Counted from the first letter of the stretch, positions 34,404-43,404 are shown. The stretch is 64,000 bases of DNA from Mesobacillus sp. S13 (GCF_020422885.1 NZ_CP084622.1:854001-918000), one strand, 5' to 3'. Notes: generated from the sequence alone by a model not told the origin. Translations and numbers: made by a program.

Positions 34404-35309
34404 ATGAGCGATTATATAAAAGAAATTCGTGCACTTATTGGAAGCAGGCCTTTCATTCTGGTTGGCTCTGCTGTGCTTGTTTTTAATAGGGAGTATGAAG
34501 TGCTGCTGCAGCTAAGGACGGATACTGGCAGGTGGGGAATTCCCGGAGGGGCGATGGAGCCTGGAGAAAGCTTCGAGGAAAGTGCTCGCAGGGAATTGTT
34601 CGAGGAAACAGGCCTTCATCTCAAGGCTCTGAAGTTTTTGGATGTGGCTGCTGGTGAAGAGTACTATTTCCAATACCCTAATGGCGATGAAATTCATAAT
34701 GCGATCGCTTTGTATGCGTGTGACGATTGGGAAGGGGATTGGAAGGTGAATGATGGGGAAAGCAAGGATCTCCGCTTTTTCCCGTTAAACAGTCTGCCTT
34801 CGCTAACAGAAAGGCAAGAGCTGATAATTGAAAAGGTAAAAGAAAGCGGAATCCTGCCTGAATTGAAGGAACTTAATCTTAATGAAATCATGAAGTGTGC
34901 CGAAGTTCTGGATCTCCAAAGAAAATCCTACAAAATAGAAGCAGAGCTAATTGGTACAGATGAAATCCCGCCGTTAAAAGAAACATTCGAGGAGCTTCAA
35001 GATTGTGGCGAGACTTTCATTGGCTGTTATATCGAAGGCAGGCTTGCCGGGACAATCTCTTTTAAAATAGAAGGAGAAGTAATCGATATCCATCGCATGA
35101 TGGTGCATCCTGATTTTTTCCGTAGGGGAATTGCTAACAAGTTGATTTCCCAACTAGAACAAATTGGTTACTCTGAGATAATCGTTTCAACCGGGGCTGC
35201 GAATACACCTGCAGTGAAGCTTTATGAGAAGCTTGGTTTCGAGCGCCAGCATGATTCAGTGGTGGGTGACGGACTGGTGATTGCCCATTTTAAAAAAGTG
35301 AAAATTTAA
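34404..35309 (+). CDS. Nudix hydrolase fused to a GNAT acetyltransferase
   Basis: 301 residues. Residues 15-150 are Nudix, with a full Nudix box (GGAMEPGESFEESARRELFE then ETGL, i.e. Gx5Ex7REUxEExGU). Residues 165-300 are GNAT (IHRMMVHPDFFRRGIANKLI; ANTPAVKLYEKLGF). Nudix enzymes cleave nucleoside-diphosphate-linked compounds and GNATs move acetyl groups; the fused pair suggests two steps on one small molecule, but the substrate is unknown. ATG 34404 follows GGGGGAG closely (three bases); ATG 34392 has no ribosome site. Confidence 0.85.
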   Translation: MSDYIKEIRALIGSRPFILVGSAVLVFNREYEVLLQLRTDTGRWGIPGGAMEPGESFEESARRELFEETGLHLKALKFLDVAAGEEYYFQYPNGDEIHNAIALYACDDWEGDWKVNDGESKDLRFFPLNSLPSLTERQELIIEKVKESGILPELKELNLNEIMKCAEVLDLQRKSYKIEAELIGTDEIPPLKETFEELQDCGETFIGCYIEGRLAGTISFKIEGEVIDIHRMMVHPDFFRRGIANKLISQLEQIGYSEIIVSTGAANTPAVKLYEKLGFERQHDSVVGDGLVIAHFKKVKI

Positions 35310-35318
35310 TCTCAGACA

Positions 35319-35347
35319 AAAGGACCCGGCAGCAAGCCTGGTCCTTT
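35319..35347. terminator. Terminator between convergent Nudix-GNAT and YbjQ genes
   Basis: AAAGGACC (35319-35326) with GGTCCTTT (35340-35347) and an inner GGC/GCC pair. Confidence 0.7.
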
Positions 35348-35352
35348 CAGCA

Positions 35353-35670
35353 TTATTCTTTAATTTTAACAGCCGTTCCTGTCGCGATGCACATCATCAT
35401 GCCTTCTCGCAATGTTTCAAAATCGAGGTCGACCCCGATTATGGCATTTGCGCCCATGCGGCGTGCTTTATCTTCCATTTCGCGAATCGCGATTTCACGG
35501 CCTTCGGCAAGTTTGTTCTCATATGCCGAACTTCTGCCGCCGATCACATCGGTGACACTTGCCAAAAAGTCACGCACCACATTGGCACCCATGATTGCTT
35601 CACCGGATACAATCCCCATATAGCTCTCGACTTCTCTGCCTTGCAATGTTGAAGTAGTTGTTACGATCAT
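35353..35670 (-). CDS. YbjQ family protein (DUF74)
   Basis: 105 residues starting MIVTTTSTLQGREVESYMGI, with IVSGEAIMGANVVRDFLA and MGANAIIGVDLDFE, the family signature; these form small pentameric proteins of unknown function, once proposed to bind heavy metals. Start ATG 35670 lies nine bases after GAGGAGG. The frame runs 28 codons further upstream without a ribosome site. Confidence 0.85.
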   Translation of the reverse strand: MIVTTTSTLQGREVESYMGIVSGEAIMGANVVRDFLASVTDVIGGRSSAYENKLAEGREIAIREMEDKARRMGANAIIGVDLDFETLREGMMMCIATGTAVKIKE

Positions 35671-35756
35671 GTACATATTCCTCCTCAGAAAGTTTATGGC
35701 TAGTAAAAAACTGTGTATAACAACATATACGATTTTTTTGGGGAAAAGTTTCAATC

Positions 35757-35786
35757 AAAAAAGAACTCGGCAATTATTAGCCGAGT
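35757..35786 (-). terminator. Terminator of the 54-residue gene
   Basis: ACTCGGC (35765-35771) with GCCGAGT (35780-35786), TCTTTTTT on the minus strand. Confidence 0.85.
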
Positions 35787-35795
35787 CCTGGAACA

Positions 35796-35960
35796 TTACA
35801 CTTCGTCTTCCTCTACGCGATTCTTGAACGCTTCCTGGACGACGAGGAATTCCTCATCTTCCTGGGCTTCTGTCTCAGGTCGCTTTGCTTTCAGTGCACC
35901 TGCAGGCAGGTCTCCGGGATGGCCCTTTTTCTTGTGGTTGAATTCTTTGCCTCTGCTCAT
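35796..35960 (-). CDS. Small charged protein of unknown function
   Basis: 54 residues: MSRGKEFNHKKKGHPGDLPA, then an acidic half ending KNRVEEDEV. GGAGGG seven bases before the ATG and a good terminator after the stop make it a real gene. Possibly a minor spore or stress protein judging by size and composition; no family recognised. Confidence 0.65.
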   Translation of the reverse strand: MSRGKEFNHKKKGHPGDLPAGALKAKRPETEAQEDEEFLVVQEAFKNRVEEDEV

Positions 35961-36076
35961 TCATGAACCCTCCTTTCTTGTCCCAAGTAGTTTTTCCTGA
36001 TGGGACCTGAAATATAAAAAATCTCTTGCATATGATTGTATAGATACAAATTTTTTAGAAAGAAAGGGCGGCTTAA

Positions 36077-36688
36077 ATGGACGAAAAATTGTACGCTCAA
36101 GATTTGGTTGAGTGCCCGACTGTTTTTTGTGCGAATCGTGATGACCAGGCTCCGCTTTTTACAGCAGATGCCTTGATTAATGGTGACATTCAAAAGATTA
36201 ACCTTGAGGATTATCGGGGAAAGTGGGTCATTTTATTTTTCTATCCAAGCGATTTTACCTTTGTCTGACCGACAGAACTGGCGGCGGTCGCCGCTGTTTA
36301 CCCTTATATCCAGGCGCTGGGAGCTGAGTTGCTGGCCATCAGCACGGATAGTGTTTACTCTCACAAGGTTTTTAAGGAAACCTCTCCATCTTTGAAGAAT
36401 GTAACGTATCCAATGGTAAGCGACAGGACACAGGTTATCAGCCGTGCTTACCGGGTCCTGGATGAAACAACAGGGGCCTGTTTCAGGACATCGGTTTTCA
36501 TTGATCCAGGGGGGATTATCAGGGCAAAGCTTACTTATCCCGGGAATGTCGGCCGCAATCTTCCTGAACATGTAAGGATGCTGCAGGCTTTTGAATATGC
36601 CAAGCAAACGGGCAAAGGTGTGCCGGCGAACTGGGTGCCCGGCCAGCAAGGAGTCAGTACGGACCCATCCAATATAGGAAATATTTAA
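36077..36688 (+). CDS. prxU: Peroxiredoxin with in-frame TGA (probable selenocysteine) at the peroxidatic position
   Basis: 203 residues if TGA 36266-36268 (codon 64) is read through. The two halves fit one AhpC/Prx-type peroxiredoxin in one frame: [25 protein letters not shown], where relatives have FTFVCPTEL. The conserved Pro57 and Thr61 of PxxxTxxC are present, so TGA replaces the peroxide-reducing Cys itself. The usual resolving Cys motif (VCPAxW) is KGVPANW here, so the enzyme would be of 1-Cys (1-Sec) type. A hairpin with GGUC loop starts 17 nt after TGA, as in bacterial SECIS. Extra Cys at 13, 18 and about 136. ATG has AAAGGGCGG upstream. The alternative is a nonsense mutation. Confidence 0.8.
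36269..36305 (+). promoter_or_regulatory. Putative bacterial SECIS element
   Basis: Right after TGA, 17 nt lead to loop GGTC (36286-36289), closed by the stem GCGGC (36281-36285) / GCCGC (36290-36294), all G-C, with G-T pairs extending it and ACA/TGT (36272-36274, 36295-36297) able to close a lower stem. In the Escherichia coli fdhF element, as I remember it, the GGUC of the loop lies at almost the same distance. Confidence 0.65.
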
Positions 36689-36695
36689 ATGCGAG

Positions 36696-36725
36696 CAGGT
36701 TCTGTTAAACAGGGCCTGTTTTTTA
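36696..36725 (+). terminator. Terminator of the peroxiredoxin gene
   Basis: CAGG...CTGT (36696-36705) pairs with ACAG...CCTG (36709-36718), followed by TTTTTT. Confidence 0.75.
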
Positions 36726-36755
36726 TATCCAGGCTTGTCCGCTTTATTTTTTGTC

Positions 36756-36771
36756 TGTGACCAGCATCACA
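36756..36771. promoter_or_regulatory. FNR/CRP-type operator upstream of cydAB
   Basis: TGTGACCAGCATCACA is the perfect TGTGA-N6-TCACA palindrome bound by FNR-family regulators of Bacillus. It is 123 bp before cydA. It also partly fits the Rex consensus (TTGTGAA-N4-TTCACAA), the known repressor of cyd genes in Gram-positives; further TCACAA half sites lie at 36789, 36825 and 36868. Confidence 0.7.
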
Positions 36772-36893
36772 ATTGGTGGATAAAAATGTCACAAATTCTC
36801 TACAAAAATCTTCGATATCACTCACAAAGTTTTTTTAAAATAGAATTGAGATTATGTTAAGAATTTCACAAACGAAATTAGGAGGAACTGAAG

Positions 36894-38246
36894 ATGGATG
36901 AGGTCCTGATATTAAGCCGGATCCAGTTTGCTGTCACTGTCTTTTATCATTTTTTATTCGTTCCATTGACCCTTGGTTTAGTCATCCTCGTTGCCATCAT
37001 GGAGACAAAGTATGCGCGTACGCTCGACCTGACGTACAAACGTATGGCGGATTATTGGGGAAAACTGTTCGCTATCAATTTTGTGCTTGGCGTGATTACA
37101 GGTATTACGATGGAATTCCAATTTGGCACGAACTGGTCTGAGTACTCTAAGTATATGGGAGATATTTTCGGATCGCCGCTCGCGATTGAAGCTCTGGTCG
37201 CCTTTTTCCTAGAATCGACCTTTATGGGAATCTGGCTGTTCGGCAAGGATAAGTTGTCACCAAAGCTGAGGGCTTTTTCGATCTGGATGGTCGCTCTCGG
37301 CACGAATATTTCGGCTCTTTGGATCATTACCGCCAACGGATTCATGCAAAACCCGGTCGGCTATGTCCTGAAAAATGGCCGAGTAGAATTGAATAGCTTT
37401 TCAGAGCTCGTCACCAATCCCTATGCCTGGTATATGTTTATACATACTGTTGTAAGTGCCTATATTGTCGGAGCTTTCTTCATGATGGCCATCAGTGCTT
37501 ACCATCTGTTAAGGAAGAATGAAACTTCTTTTTATAAAAAATCATTCAAATACGGATTGGCCATGGCCCTGTTCTCAGCCACATTGACACCTTTCATTGG
37601 GCACCAGTCAGGTGTGTTCGCGGCGAAAATGCAGCCGGCAAAAGGGGCAGCGATGGAGGCTGTCTGGGAAACACAAAAAGACATGCCCTTCCACCTGATC
37701 CAGATCCCGGATCAGGAAAATGAGCGCAATGCTTTTGAGGCAATCAGCATACCGAAGCTGGGCAGCTTCTTCTATACAAACTCCTTTGATGGAGAAGTGA
37801 CCGGATTAAATGATATTCCTAAAGATGAACGGCCAAATGTCGAACTGGTCTTTTACGCTTTCAGGGTAATGGTCGCGCTCGGAATCTTTTTTCTGGCTGT
37901 ATCCTGGTACGGCTTGTACCTTTACCGGAAAAACAAACTGGAAAACTCACCAAGATACCTGAAGCTCGTACTATATTCTGTGCTGCTGCCGTACCTGGCG
38001 ATCAATGCCGGCTGGATGGTGGCTGAGGCGGGGAGACAGCCATGGGTTGTATATGGATTGATGAAAACATCGGAGGGAGTATCGCCAATCGCTATGTCCC
38101 AGGTGGTGTTTTCCCTGGCAGCTCTCGTCATTTTCTATACGATCCTGTTGATCGCGGATGTTTATTTAATCATCAAATATGCAAAAAAGGGTCCTGAATC
38201 AGAGATTAAATATGGCCTTGAAGGAGGCGTAAAGCATGTCTCATGA
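36894..38246 (+). CDS. cydA: Cytochrome bd oxidase subunit I
   Basis: 450 residues, nine membrane helices. Haem ligand His19 (FYHFLF), the later ligand His and Met, and GRQPW (MVAEAGRQPWVVYG) are present; the Q loop is of the short Gram-positive type. With CydB it reduces O2 to water with electrons from menaquinol at high oxygen affinity. AGGAGG eight bases before the ATG. The end overlaps cydB by 11 bases. The FNR-type palindrome upstream suggests low-oxygen induction. Confidence 0.97.
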   Translation: MDEVLILSRIQFAVTVFYHFLFVPLTLGLVILVAIMETKYARTLDLTYKRMADYWGKLFAINFVLGVITGITMEFQFGTNWSEYSKYMGDIFGSPLAIEALVAFFLESTFMGIWLFGKDKLSPKLRAFSIWMVALGTNISALWIITANGFMQNPVGYVLKNGRVELNSFSELVTNPYAWYMFIHTVVSAYIVGAFFMMAISAYHLLRKNETSFYKKSFKYGLAMALFSATLTPFIGHQSGVFAAKMQPAKGAAMEAVWETQKDMPFHLIQIPDQENERNAFEAISIPKLGSFFYTNSFDGEVTGLNDIPKDERPNVELVFYAFRVMVALGIFFLAVSWYGLYLYRKNKLENSPRYLKLVLYSVLLPYLAINAGWMVAEAGRQPWVVYGLMKTSEGVSPIAMSQVVFSLAALVIFYTILLIADVYLIIKYAKKGPESEIKYGLEGGVKHVS

Positions 38247-39264
38247 TACACTTGCCATCATTTGGTTCGGTTTGTGGGGATTGATTTGGACGGTGTATTT
38301 CATCCTCGATGGATACACTCTTGGTACTGGAATGCTGTTTCCGTTCATTGCGAAAAACCGCCAGGAACGCAACCAGCTTCAGGAGGCAGTCGGACCGTTC
38401 TGGGGAGGGAATGAGGTCTGGCTCATCACCGCAGGCGGAGCGACATTCGCTGCTTTCCCGGCAGTTTATGCCGATATGTTCAGCTTTTTGTATACACCAT
38501 TATTCCTGGTTCTGATCGCTTTGTTCATCCGGGCGATTGGACTTGAATTCATGCATAAGGACGACAACCCGCTATGGCAGGCAGCGTGTAAATGGGGGTT
38601 TTTTACCGGAAGCTTCTTGATCGCTTTCTTATTCGGAGTCACCTTCGCCAATCTGTACCGGGGATTATTGATCGGCACCAATGGCTATGAAGGCAATTTG
38701 TTCAGCCTGCTGAATGGCTATGGCATAGTGGGAGGATTGCTGTTTGTATCATTATTCCTGCTGTCAGGCTCTCTATGGATTCAGTTGAAGACAGCGGGGC
38801 AGACCGCCGTGCGGGCTTACAGAATATCAAGGATCTTAGCAGGTGTGACTCCGGCCATGCTGTCGCTGTTCTTTTTGGCGACAGTGAACAGGACACCATT
38901 GCTCGATAATTACTCGCAGCAGCCGGTCCTTTGGATTGTGCCGATGCTCGCACTAGCTGCGATGCTTACGGCAGTGTACTTTATTTTTAAAAAGAAAATC
39001 GGTTATGCCTTTACCGCTGTCTGCGTGACGATTTTTACGAAAATGGCCTTTGGCTTCGTCGGGATGTTCCCGAACATGCTGCCATCAAGCATAGACAACG
39101 CCTACAGCGTGACACTTTATGAGGCTGCAGGCAGCAAGCTCAACCTGACCATCATGTTCGTCGTGGCCGTCATCTTCGTGCCAATCATCATCGCTTACCA
39201 GTCCTGGAGCTACACACTTTTCAAGGACAAAATAGTAAAAGAAAGCGCGAAGGGGTATCAATAA
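38236..39264 (+). CDS. cydB: Cytochrome bd oxidase subunit II
   Basis: 342 residues, eight membrane helices, with the family start WFGLWGLIWTVYFILDGYTLG and FWGGNEVWLITAGGATFAAFP. Overlaps cydA by 11 bases with AAGGAGG inside the cydA end. cydC and cydD, which often follow in Bacillus, are absent; a hairpin ends the unit. No small CydX-like frame was found after it. Confidence 0.97.
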   Translation: MSHDTLAIIWFGLWGLIWTVYFILDGYTLGTGMLFPFIAKNRQERNQLQEAVGPFWGGNEVWLITAGGATFAAFPAVYADMFSFLYTPLFLVLIALFIRAIGLEFMHKDDNPLWQAACKWGFFTGSFLIAFLFGVTFANLYRGLLIGTNGYEGNLFSLLNGYGIVGGLLFVSLFLLSGSLWIQLKTAGQTAVRAYRISRILAGVTPAMLSLFFLATVNRTPLLDNYSQQPVLWIVPMLALAAMLTAVYFIFKKKIGYAFTAVCVTIFTKMAFGFVGMFPNMLPSSIDNAYSVTLYEAAGSKLNLTIMFVVAVIFVPIIIAYQSWSYTLFKDKIVKESAKGYQ

Positions 39265-39266
39265 TG

Positions 39267-39294
39267 TGAGGCGCCTGGTTTTCCAGGCGCCTCA
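39267..39294. terminator. Strong hairpin between cydB and the symporter gene
   Basis: TGAGGCGCCTGG (39267-39278) with CCAGGCGCCTCA (39283-39294), TTTT loop; no T run on either side, so it may act as a mRNA 3' end stabiliser or two-way terminator. Confidence 0.65.
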
Positions 39295-39302
39295 TTAAGT
39301 GT

Positions 39303-41117
39303 TTAGTATTCTGTGGTTCTTGGCTTAAGCTTGGTTTTAGCAGTTGATATTTCCTTGCTTTTCTTAATGGGATTTTCTTTTAAAATATAACCTGCATAAG
39401 CCTTGTTCCATTTTCTGATTGCCAGATAGGAGAGTATGGCTGTAATAGTGAGTATTCCGGTAATGACCGGCCAAAACACTGTTGATACATAACCTCCAGC
39501 ATACGCTAACCCGATTGGGGAGAAGACGACGTATATGACTGCTACCAGTGCCAGCAGGATAATGGATACTGGCAGGGAATATTTCCAAGGGACCATGTCG
39601 ACTGCTGCCTCAGACCGGAATGTATATGGCTTGGCTGTTGGTTTCCACATACCGATGGCGATCATGATCGCTGCTTCAACGACGAACAAGATGGCGTAAA
39701 TGTGGATGAAATGGATCGGTACAACAAAGTCGAATAGATGCTGGGTGCCCCAAACGAGCATATAATAAGTGATCACATGGAAGATGATCACGACTTTGGC
39801 TGCAAGCGCAGGTACACGTTTTGTAAAAATCCCGACTAGCAGTATGACGATGATGGGAATATTGAAAAAGCCTGTGAACCTTCTGATCAAATCCCATAAT
39901 CCTTCTGGAGCATTCATTAGCAGTGGTGCAATGCACAATGAAACAACCGCGAGAAGGGTGCCGGCGATTTTGCTGATTGAAATCAACTTCTGATCATCTG
40001 CTCCAGGGTTGAAGCGTGCTTTATAAATATCAAGCGCGAACATGGTTGCTGCGCTGTTTAATAATGAGTTGAAGGAGCTTAAGACGGCGCCAAGCAGGAC
40101 GGCCAGGAAGAATCCGGACATCCAGGAAGGCAATACATCGGAAATCAGCGCTGGATATGCCAGGTCGACAGACTTCAGCCCATCTCCATACATATGGAAG
40201 GCAATCACGCCGGGGATCATCATCGTCAATGGCACTAATAGTTTATAAAATCCGGAAATCAAAACGCCTTTCTGGCCTTCGGCAAGGTTTTTTGCCCCAA
40301 GTGTACGCTGGATGACATATTGGTTTGAAGCCCAGTAGAATAAGTTCGCGAAAATCATCCCGGTAAAAATGGTGCCGAATGGTACAGAATCTTGCTTTGT
40401 TCCAATTGAATTCATTTTTTCAGGGTTCGTTGTTGCAATTTGTTTCATTCCATCGCCGATACTGCCGTCACCAAGTGTGATCAGGCCCAGGATGGGGACA
40501 AGCAGGCCGATGATAATCAAGCCAATCCCGTTCAATGTATCGGAAATCGCAACAGCCTTCAGTCCGCCGAAAATAGCATAGATAGCGCCAATGATGCCAA
40601 TGATCCAAATGACTATCCAAACGGAAGCTTCATAGGAAATCCCGAACAGCTCAGGAAAGTTGAAAAGCTGCAATACAGCAAGTGCTCCCGAATAAAGCAT
40701 AGACGGGGCTGTGACGAGTATGTATCCTAGCATGAATAATAGGACGGTATATTGTCTGACACCTTCATCATATCGCTTGCTCAAAAATTCCGGAAGTGTT
40801 GTAAAATTACCGCGCAGATACTTTGGAAGCAGATAAATTGCCATGATGATGATGGCAAAAGCAGCGGTTACTTCCCAAGCCATATTCGATAAATTGGTGC
40901 GATAGGCTTGTCCATTCAAACCGACAAGCTGCTCTGCAGATAGGTTGGTAAGCAGCAGTGAACCGGCAATGAAACCGCCTGTCAGTCCGCGTCCTGCCAG
41001 GAAATACCCTGCAGTATCACTGACTTCCCCCTTTGTTTTTACATACGAATACCAAGCGACCAGCCCCATGAAAAAGGCGGCTGAAATCAGCGTGAAGCCT
41101 ATACCCCCAAAAATCAT
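39303..41117 (-). CDS. Sodium:solute symporter family transporter
   Basis: 604 residues, about 14 membrane helices. SSS family signs: DTAGYFLAGRGLTGGFIAGSLLLTNLSAEQ near the start in two parts (GYFLAGRGL; LLLTNLSAEQ), FGGLKAVAISDTLNGIG, and SSFNSLLNSAATMFALDIYK. The late block points to the sugar/inositol-type (SGLT-like, YidK) branch. Uses the sodium gradient to import a solute; substrate unknown. GGGGTG precedes the ATG. No catabolic genes lie nearby. Confidence 0.87.
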   Translation of the reverse strand: MIFGGIGFTLISAAFFMGLVAWYSYVKTKGEVSDTAGYFLAGRGLTGGFIAGSLLLTNLSAEQLVGLNGQAYRTNLSNMAWEVTAAFAIIIMAIYLLPKYLRGNFTTLPEFLSKRYDEGVRQYTVLLFMLGYILVTAPSMLYSGALAVLQLFNFPELFGISYEASVWIVIWIIGIIGAIYAIFGGLKAVAISDTLNGIGLIIIGLLVPILGLITLGDGSIGDGMKQIATTNPEKMNSIGTKQDSVPFGTIFTGMIFANLFYWASNQYVIQRTLGAKNLAEGQKGVLISGFYKLLVPLTMMIPGVIAFHMYGDGLKSVDLAYPALISDVLPSWMSGFFLAVLLGAVLSSFNSLLNSAATMFALDIYKARFNPGADDQKLISISKIAGTLLAVVSLCIAPLLMNAPEGLWDLIRRFTGFFNIPIIVILLVGIFTKRVPALAAKVVIIFHVITYYMLVWGTQHLFDFVVPIHFIHIYAILFVVEAAIMIAIGMWKPTAKPYTFRSEAAVDMVPWKYSLPVSIILLALVAVIYVVFSPIGLAYAGGYVSTVFWPVITGILTITAILSYLAIRKWNKAYAGYILKENPIKKSKEISTAKTKLKPRTTEY

Positions 41118-41288
41118 TTTATGACACCCCTTGTTGTGTAATTATTTTACATACTAAATAACCTGCTCGCTAACTCTCTAAACCTTTAACGTGATAAAAT
41201 CACTTTTCCAAATATTAAAATTAGAAAATACTGGGTTAAAGTAATATAATGATAGTATAAATACTAATAATGAACTGGAGTGGTTCAG

Positions 41289-41663
41289 ATGGATTTTTCA
41301 ATGGTAGTGTCGGAGGATCGGATTAAAAAAGCCTATAGGGACGGGGAGTTTGAAAATTTGCCTGGCTACGGGAAGCCTTTGAATCTGGAGGACCTGTCAG
41401 CCGTTCCAGAAGAACTGAGAATGGCCTACAAGATGATGAAGAATGCCGGTTTCTCTCCTGAAGAGCAGAAGCTCAGGCAGGAAGTGATGACCGTCGAGAG
41501 CCTGATCCGCACGTGTGAAAATCCGGAAGAAAAAGACAGACTGAACCAGGAACTAAGCCAGAAGCTTCTCAGATACAATAAGATGATGTCCTGCAGGGGA
41601 GCTAAAACAAACTCCTCGCTGTTTAAGAATTACGAACGGAAAATTGAAAAGAAGTTGTTATAA
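41289..41663 (+). CDS. DUF1992 (DnaJ-homologue subfamily C28-like) protein
   Basis: 124 residues with the DUF1992 block EDRIKKAYRDGEFENLPGYG then KPLNLEDLSAVPEELRMAYK. Function unknown; often near chaperone-type genes in other bacteria. ATG 41289 has GGAG eight bases upstream, and an in-frame GTG at 41280 overlaps it. Convergent with the chemoreceptor gene across a shared terminator. Confidence 0.82.
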   Translation: MDFSMVVSEDRIKKAYRDGEFENLPGYGKPLNLEDLSAVPEELRMAYKMMKNAGFSPEEQKLRQEVMTVESLIRTCENPEEKDRLNQELSQKLLRYNKMMSCRGAKTNSSLFKNYERKIEKKLL

Positions 41664-41666
41664 AGG

Positions 41667-41705
41667 AAATGGCCAGGCGGAGAAATCCAGCCTGGCCATT
41701 TTTTA
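41667..41705. terminator. Bidirectional terminator, DUF1992 / chemoreceptor
   Basis: AAATGGCCAGGC (41667-41678) with GCCTGGCCATTT (41690-41701) then TTT; on the minus strand the A-rich left flank is weaker. Confidence 0.85.
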
Positions 41706-41722
41706 TGGGATAAATCACACGC

Positions 41723-43204
41723 TTAAGCGCCTAGCGTTTTAATTTTTTCAGCAGCGGCTGCTGTTTGGCTGACATACGCTGCGATGGTCTGGTTATCGTC
41801 ATTCAAGGTTTCGATCGTGGCGTTCATTTCTTCCAGGCCTGCTGTTGCCTGTTCGATAATGGCTGCAAGCTCACGTGTGGAGGCTTCGACATCGCCTGAC
41901 TGATTTTTAACATCACTGACTGTCAATTCAAATTGACCGAATTGGTTCGTCAGCTCACGCAATGTACTGCTTACTTCTGCGAAGAATCCGGAAACCTCTT
42001 CAACAGCGGTACGGCTTTCGGTCAGTTTTTCGCTGCTATCGGTCATTTTTTCCAGAGCCGCTGAGTTCGTTTCATTTACAGAAGTAAGGTTTTCAGTAAT
42101 CTGGATGGCTGTTTCTTTCGTCATTTCCGCCAGTTTGCGGATTTCATTGGCTACAACTGAGAATCCCTTGCCAGCTTCTCCAGCTCGTGCTGCTTCGATT
42201 GAAGCGTTCAATGCGAGCAGGTTGGTTTGCTCGGTGATATTCCGGATGTTGACGATGAAGCCATTCGTTTCTTCGATTTTCTTCGTCAGCATGGAGAATG
42301 TCTGGCTCAATTCAGAAATAGAAGAAGCAAGGTCCTTCATGTCACCTTGAAGCTCGGCTATTTTTACTGAGCCGCTTTCAGACGCCTTGGCAGCCTGTAA
42401 AGTATTGTCTGAGAGCAGGACGGACATATCGGACATTTCATCCATTCTCTGCTTTGTCATTTCTGCATTTTCGGAAATTTGGTTGATCTGTTCCGTCTGC
42501 ACCTGGCTTCCGGCAGAAATTTCATTTACAGCGATTTTCATTTCCGTTTGCGAAGAAAGGTGGGTTTGGATTTGGTCATTGATTTTGCCAAGGCTTTCAG
42601 TAACGACTAGAAGTTCACCATGCAGCAATGCACTATGCTGTTCTTTACGGACTTTTTCAGTTTCTGAATCCGCCAGGAAGGTCTCCAGCGATTTAAATGC
42701 AGCTTTGTTCAAACGGATCAAGACGAACAGCACTGCGCCGATTAAAACATAACAAAGTAAAATTGCGGTGAAGGTACTGCTTAAAAAGTCTTGGTTTTCT
42801 GTCGCCAACATGGTGTTCATGACAATGGCAACAAGTCCGAGGCTGTACCCGGTAACAAAGATTTTAATATCAAAATGAATGGCTGAAAAAACGGCCAGGA
42901 ACAGCAGGACGAGCAAGAAGGCCCCGTTGCCGCCAAACATCCCGATATACAAGAAGTGGTGGATGAAAATAGCAGCAATAGCGGCATAAGGGAATAATGA
43001 CTCCTTCTTAAGCCAGAGTTGGAAAATCAGGAAGAACAGGATAAAAAATGATAATTCACTTACATAAACCATTGTTTTATAAAATGGTTCTTTTTCAATA
43101 ATTGTATAGGCAGATGTCGCAACCAAGGATACTGAATAAGTACTGAGCATCAAGATATTCTTCTTTTTCGTATCCTGCTTGCGGAGATTTTGAATTGCCT
43201 CCAC
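41723..43204 (-). CDS. Methyl-accepting chemotaxis protein with multi-span membrane sensor
   Basis: 493 residues. Residues 15-180 contain six hydrophobic helices with short loops and no extracellular ligand domain; the rest is a signalling coiled coil with the MCP hairpin ([34 protein letters not shown]). No HAMP is evident. Such receptors sense membrane-linked cues (energy state, lipid, or small molecules inside the bilayer). GTG start with AGGAGG seven bases before it. A textbook sigma-D promoter precedes it, and motAB lie divergently. Confidence 0.88.
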   Translation of the reverse strand: MEAIQNLRKQDTKKKNILMLSTYSVSLVATSAYTIIEKEPFYKTMVYVSELSFFILFFLIFQLWLKKESLFPYAAIAAIFIHHFLYIGMFGGNGAFLLVLLFLAVFSAIHFDIKIFVTGYSLGLVAIVMNTMLATENQDFLSSTFTAILLCYVLIGAVLFVLIRLNKAAFKSLETFLADSETEKVRKEQHSALLHGELLVVTESLGKINDQIQTHLSSQTEMKIAVNEISAGSQVQTEQINQISENAEMTKQRMDEMSDMSVLLSDNTLQAAKASESGSVKIAELQGDMKDLASSISELSQTFSMLTKKIEETNGFIVNIRNITEQTNLLALNASIEAARAGEAGKGFSVVANEIRKLAEMTKETAIQITENLTSVNETNSAALEKMTDSSEKLTESRTAVEEVSGFFAEVSSTLRELTNQFGQFELTVSDVKNQSGDVEASTRELAAIIEQATAGLEEMNATIETLNDDNQTIAAYVSQTAAAAEKIKTLGA

Positions 43205-43247
43205 GAAATAGCCTCCTTAGATTGTCTTTTTAAATGTTGCATATATT

Positions 43248-43275
43248 ATATCGGCATAAAAAAACTGAATTTTTA
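43248..43275 (-). promoter_or_regulatory. Sigma-D promoter of the chemoreceptor gene
   Basis: On the minus strand TAAA (43275-43272), 16-bp spacer, GCCGATAT (43255-43248), the exact -10 consensus of the flagellar sigma factor. Confidence 0.88.
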
Positions 43276-43310
43276 TTGTTTATGAAAATTTATTTTTCGT
43301 GCCCATCACT

Positions 43311-43336
43311 TAAGATTTTTTAAAACATGTCGAAAT
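43311..43336 (+). promoter_or_regulatory. Possible sigma-D promoter of motAB
   Basis: TAAG (43311-43314), 14-bp spacer, GTCGAAAT (43329-43336); three of four and six of eight consensus bases. Confidence 0.45.
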
Positions 43337-43404
43337 AAAAAGAGATATTATGACAGTTAAAACTAAAGACAGAAATAGAAGTATAGCAGACAGGGGAGTC
43401 GTAC

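Noticed and set aside
36329..36688. Separate gene beginning at TTG 36329, with 36077-36268 as an unrelated short gene
   Set aside because: Both parts lie in one frame and together make one complete peroxiredoxin; TTG 36329 has no ribosome site and would cut the domain in half.
36756..36771. Rex box instead of FNR site
   Set aside because: Kept as FNR-type because all ten defined bases match TGTGA-N6-TCACA, whereas the Rex consensus needs TTGTGAA/TTCACAA and fits less well. Rex control is still possible through the other half sites.
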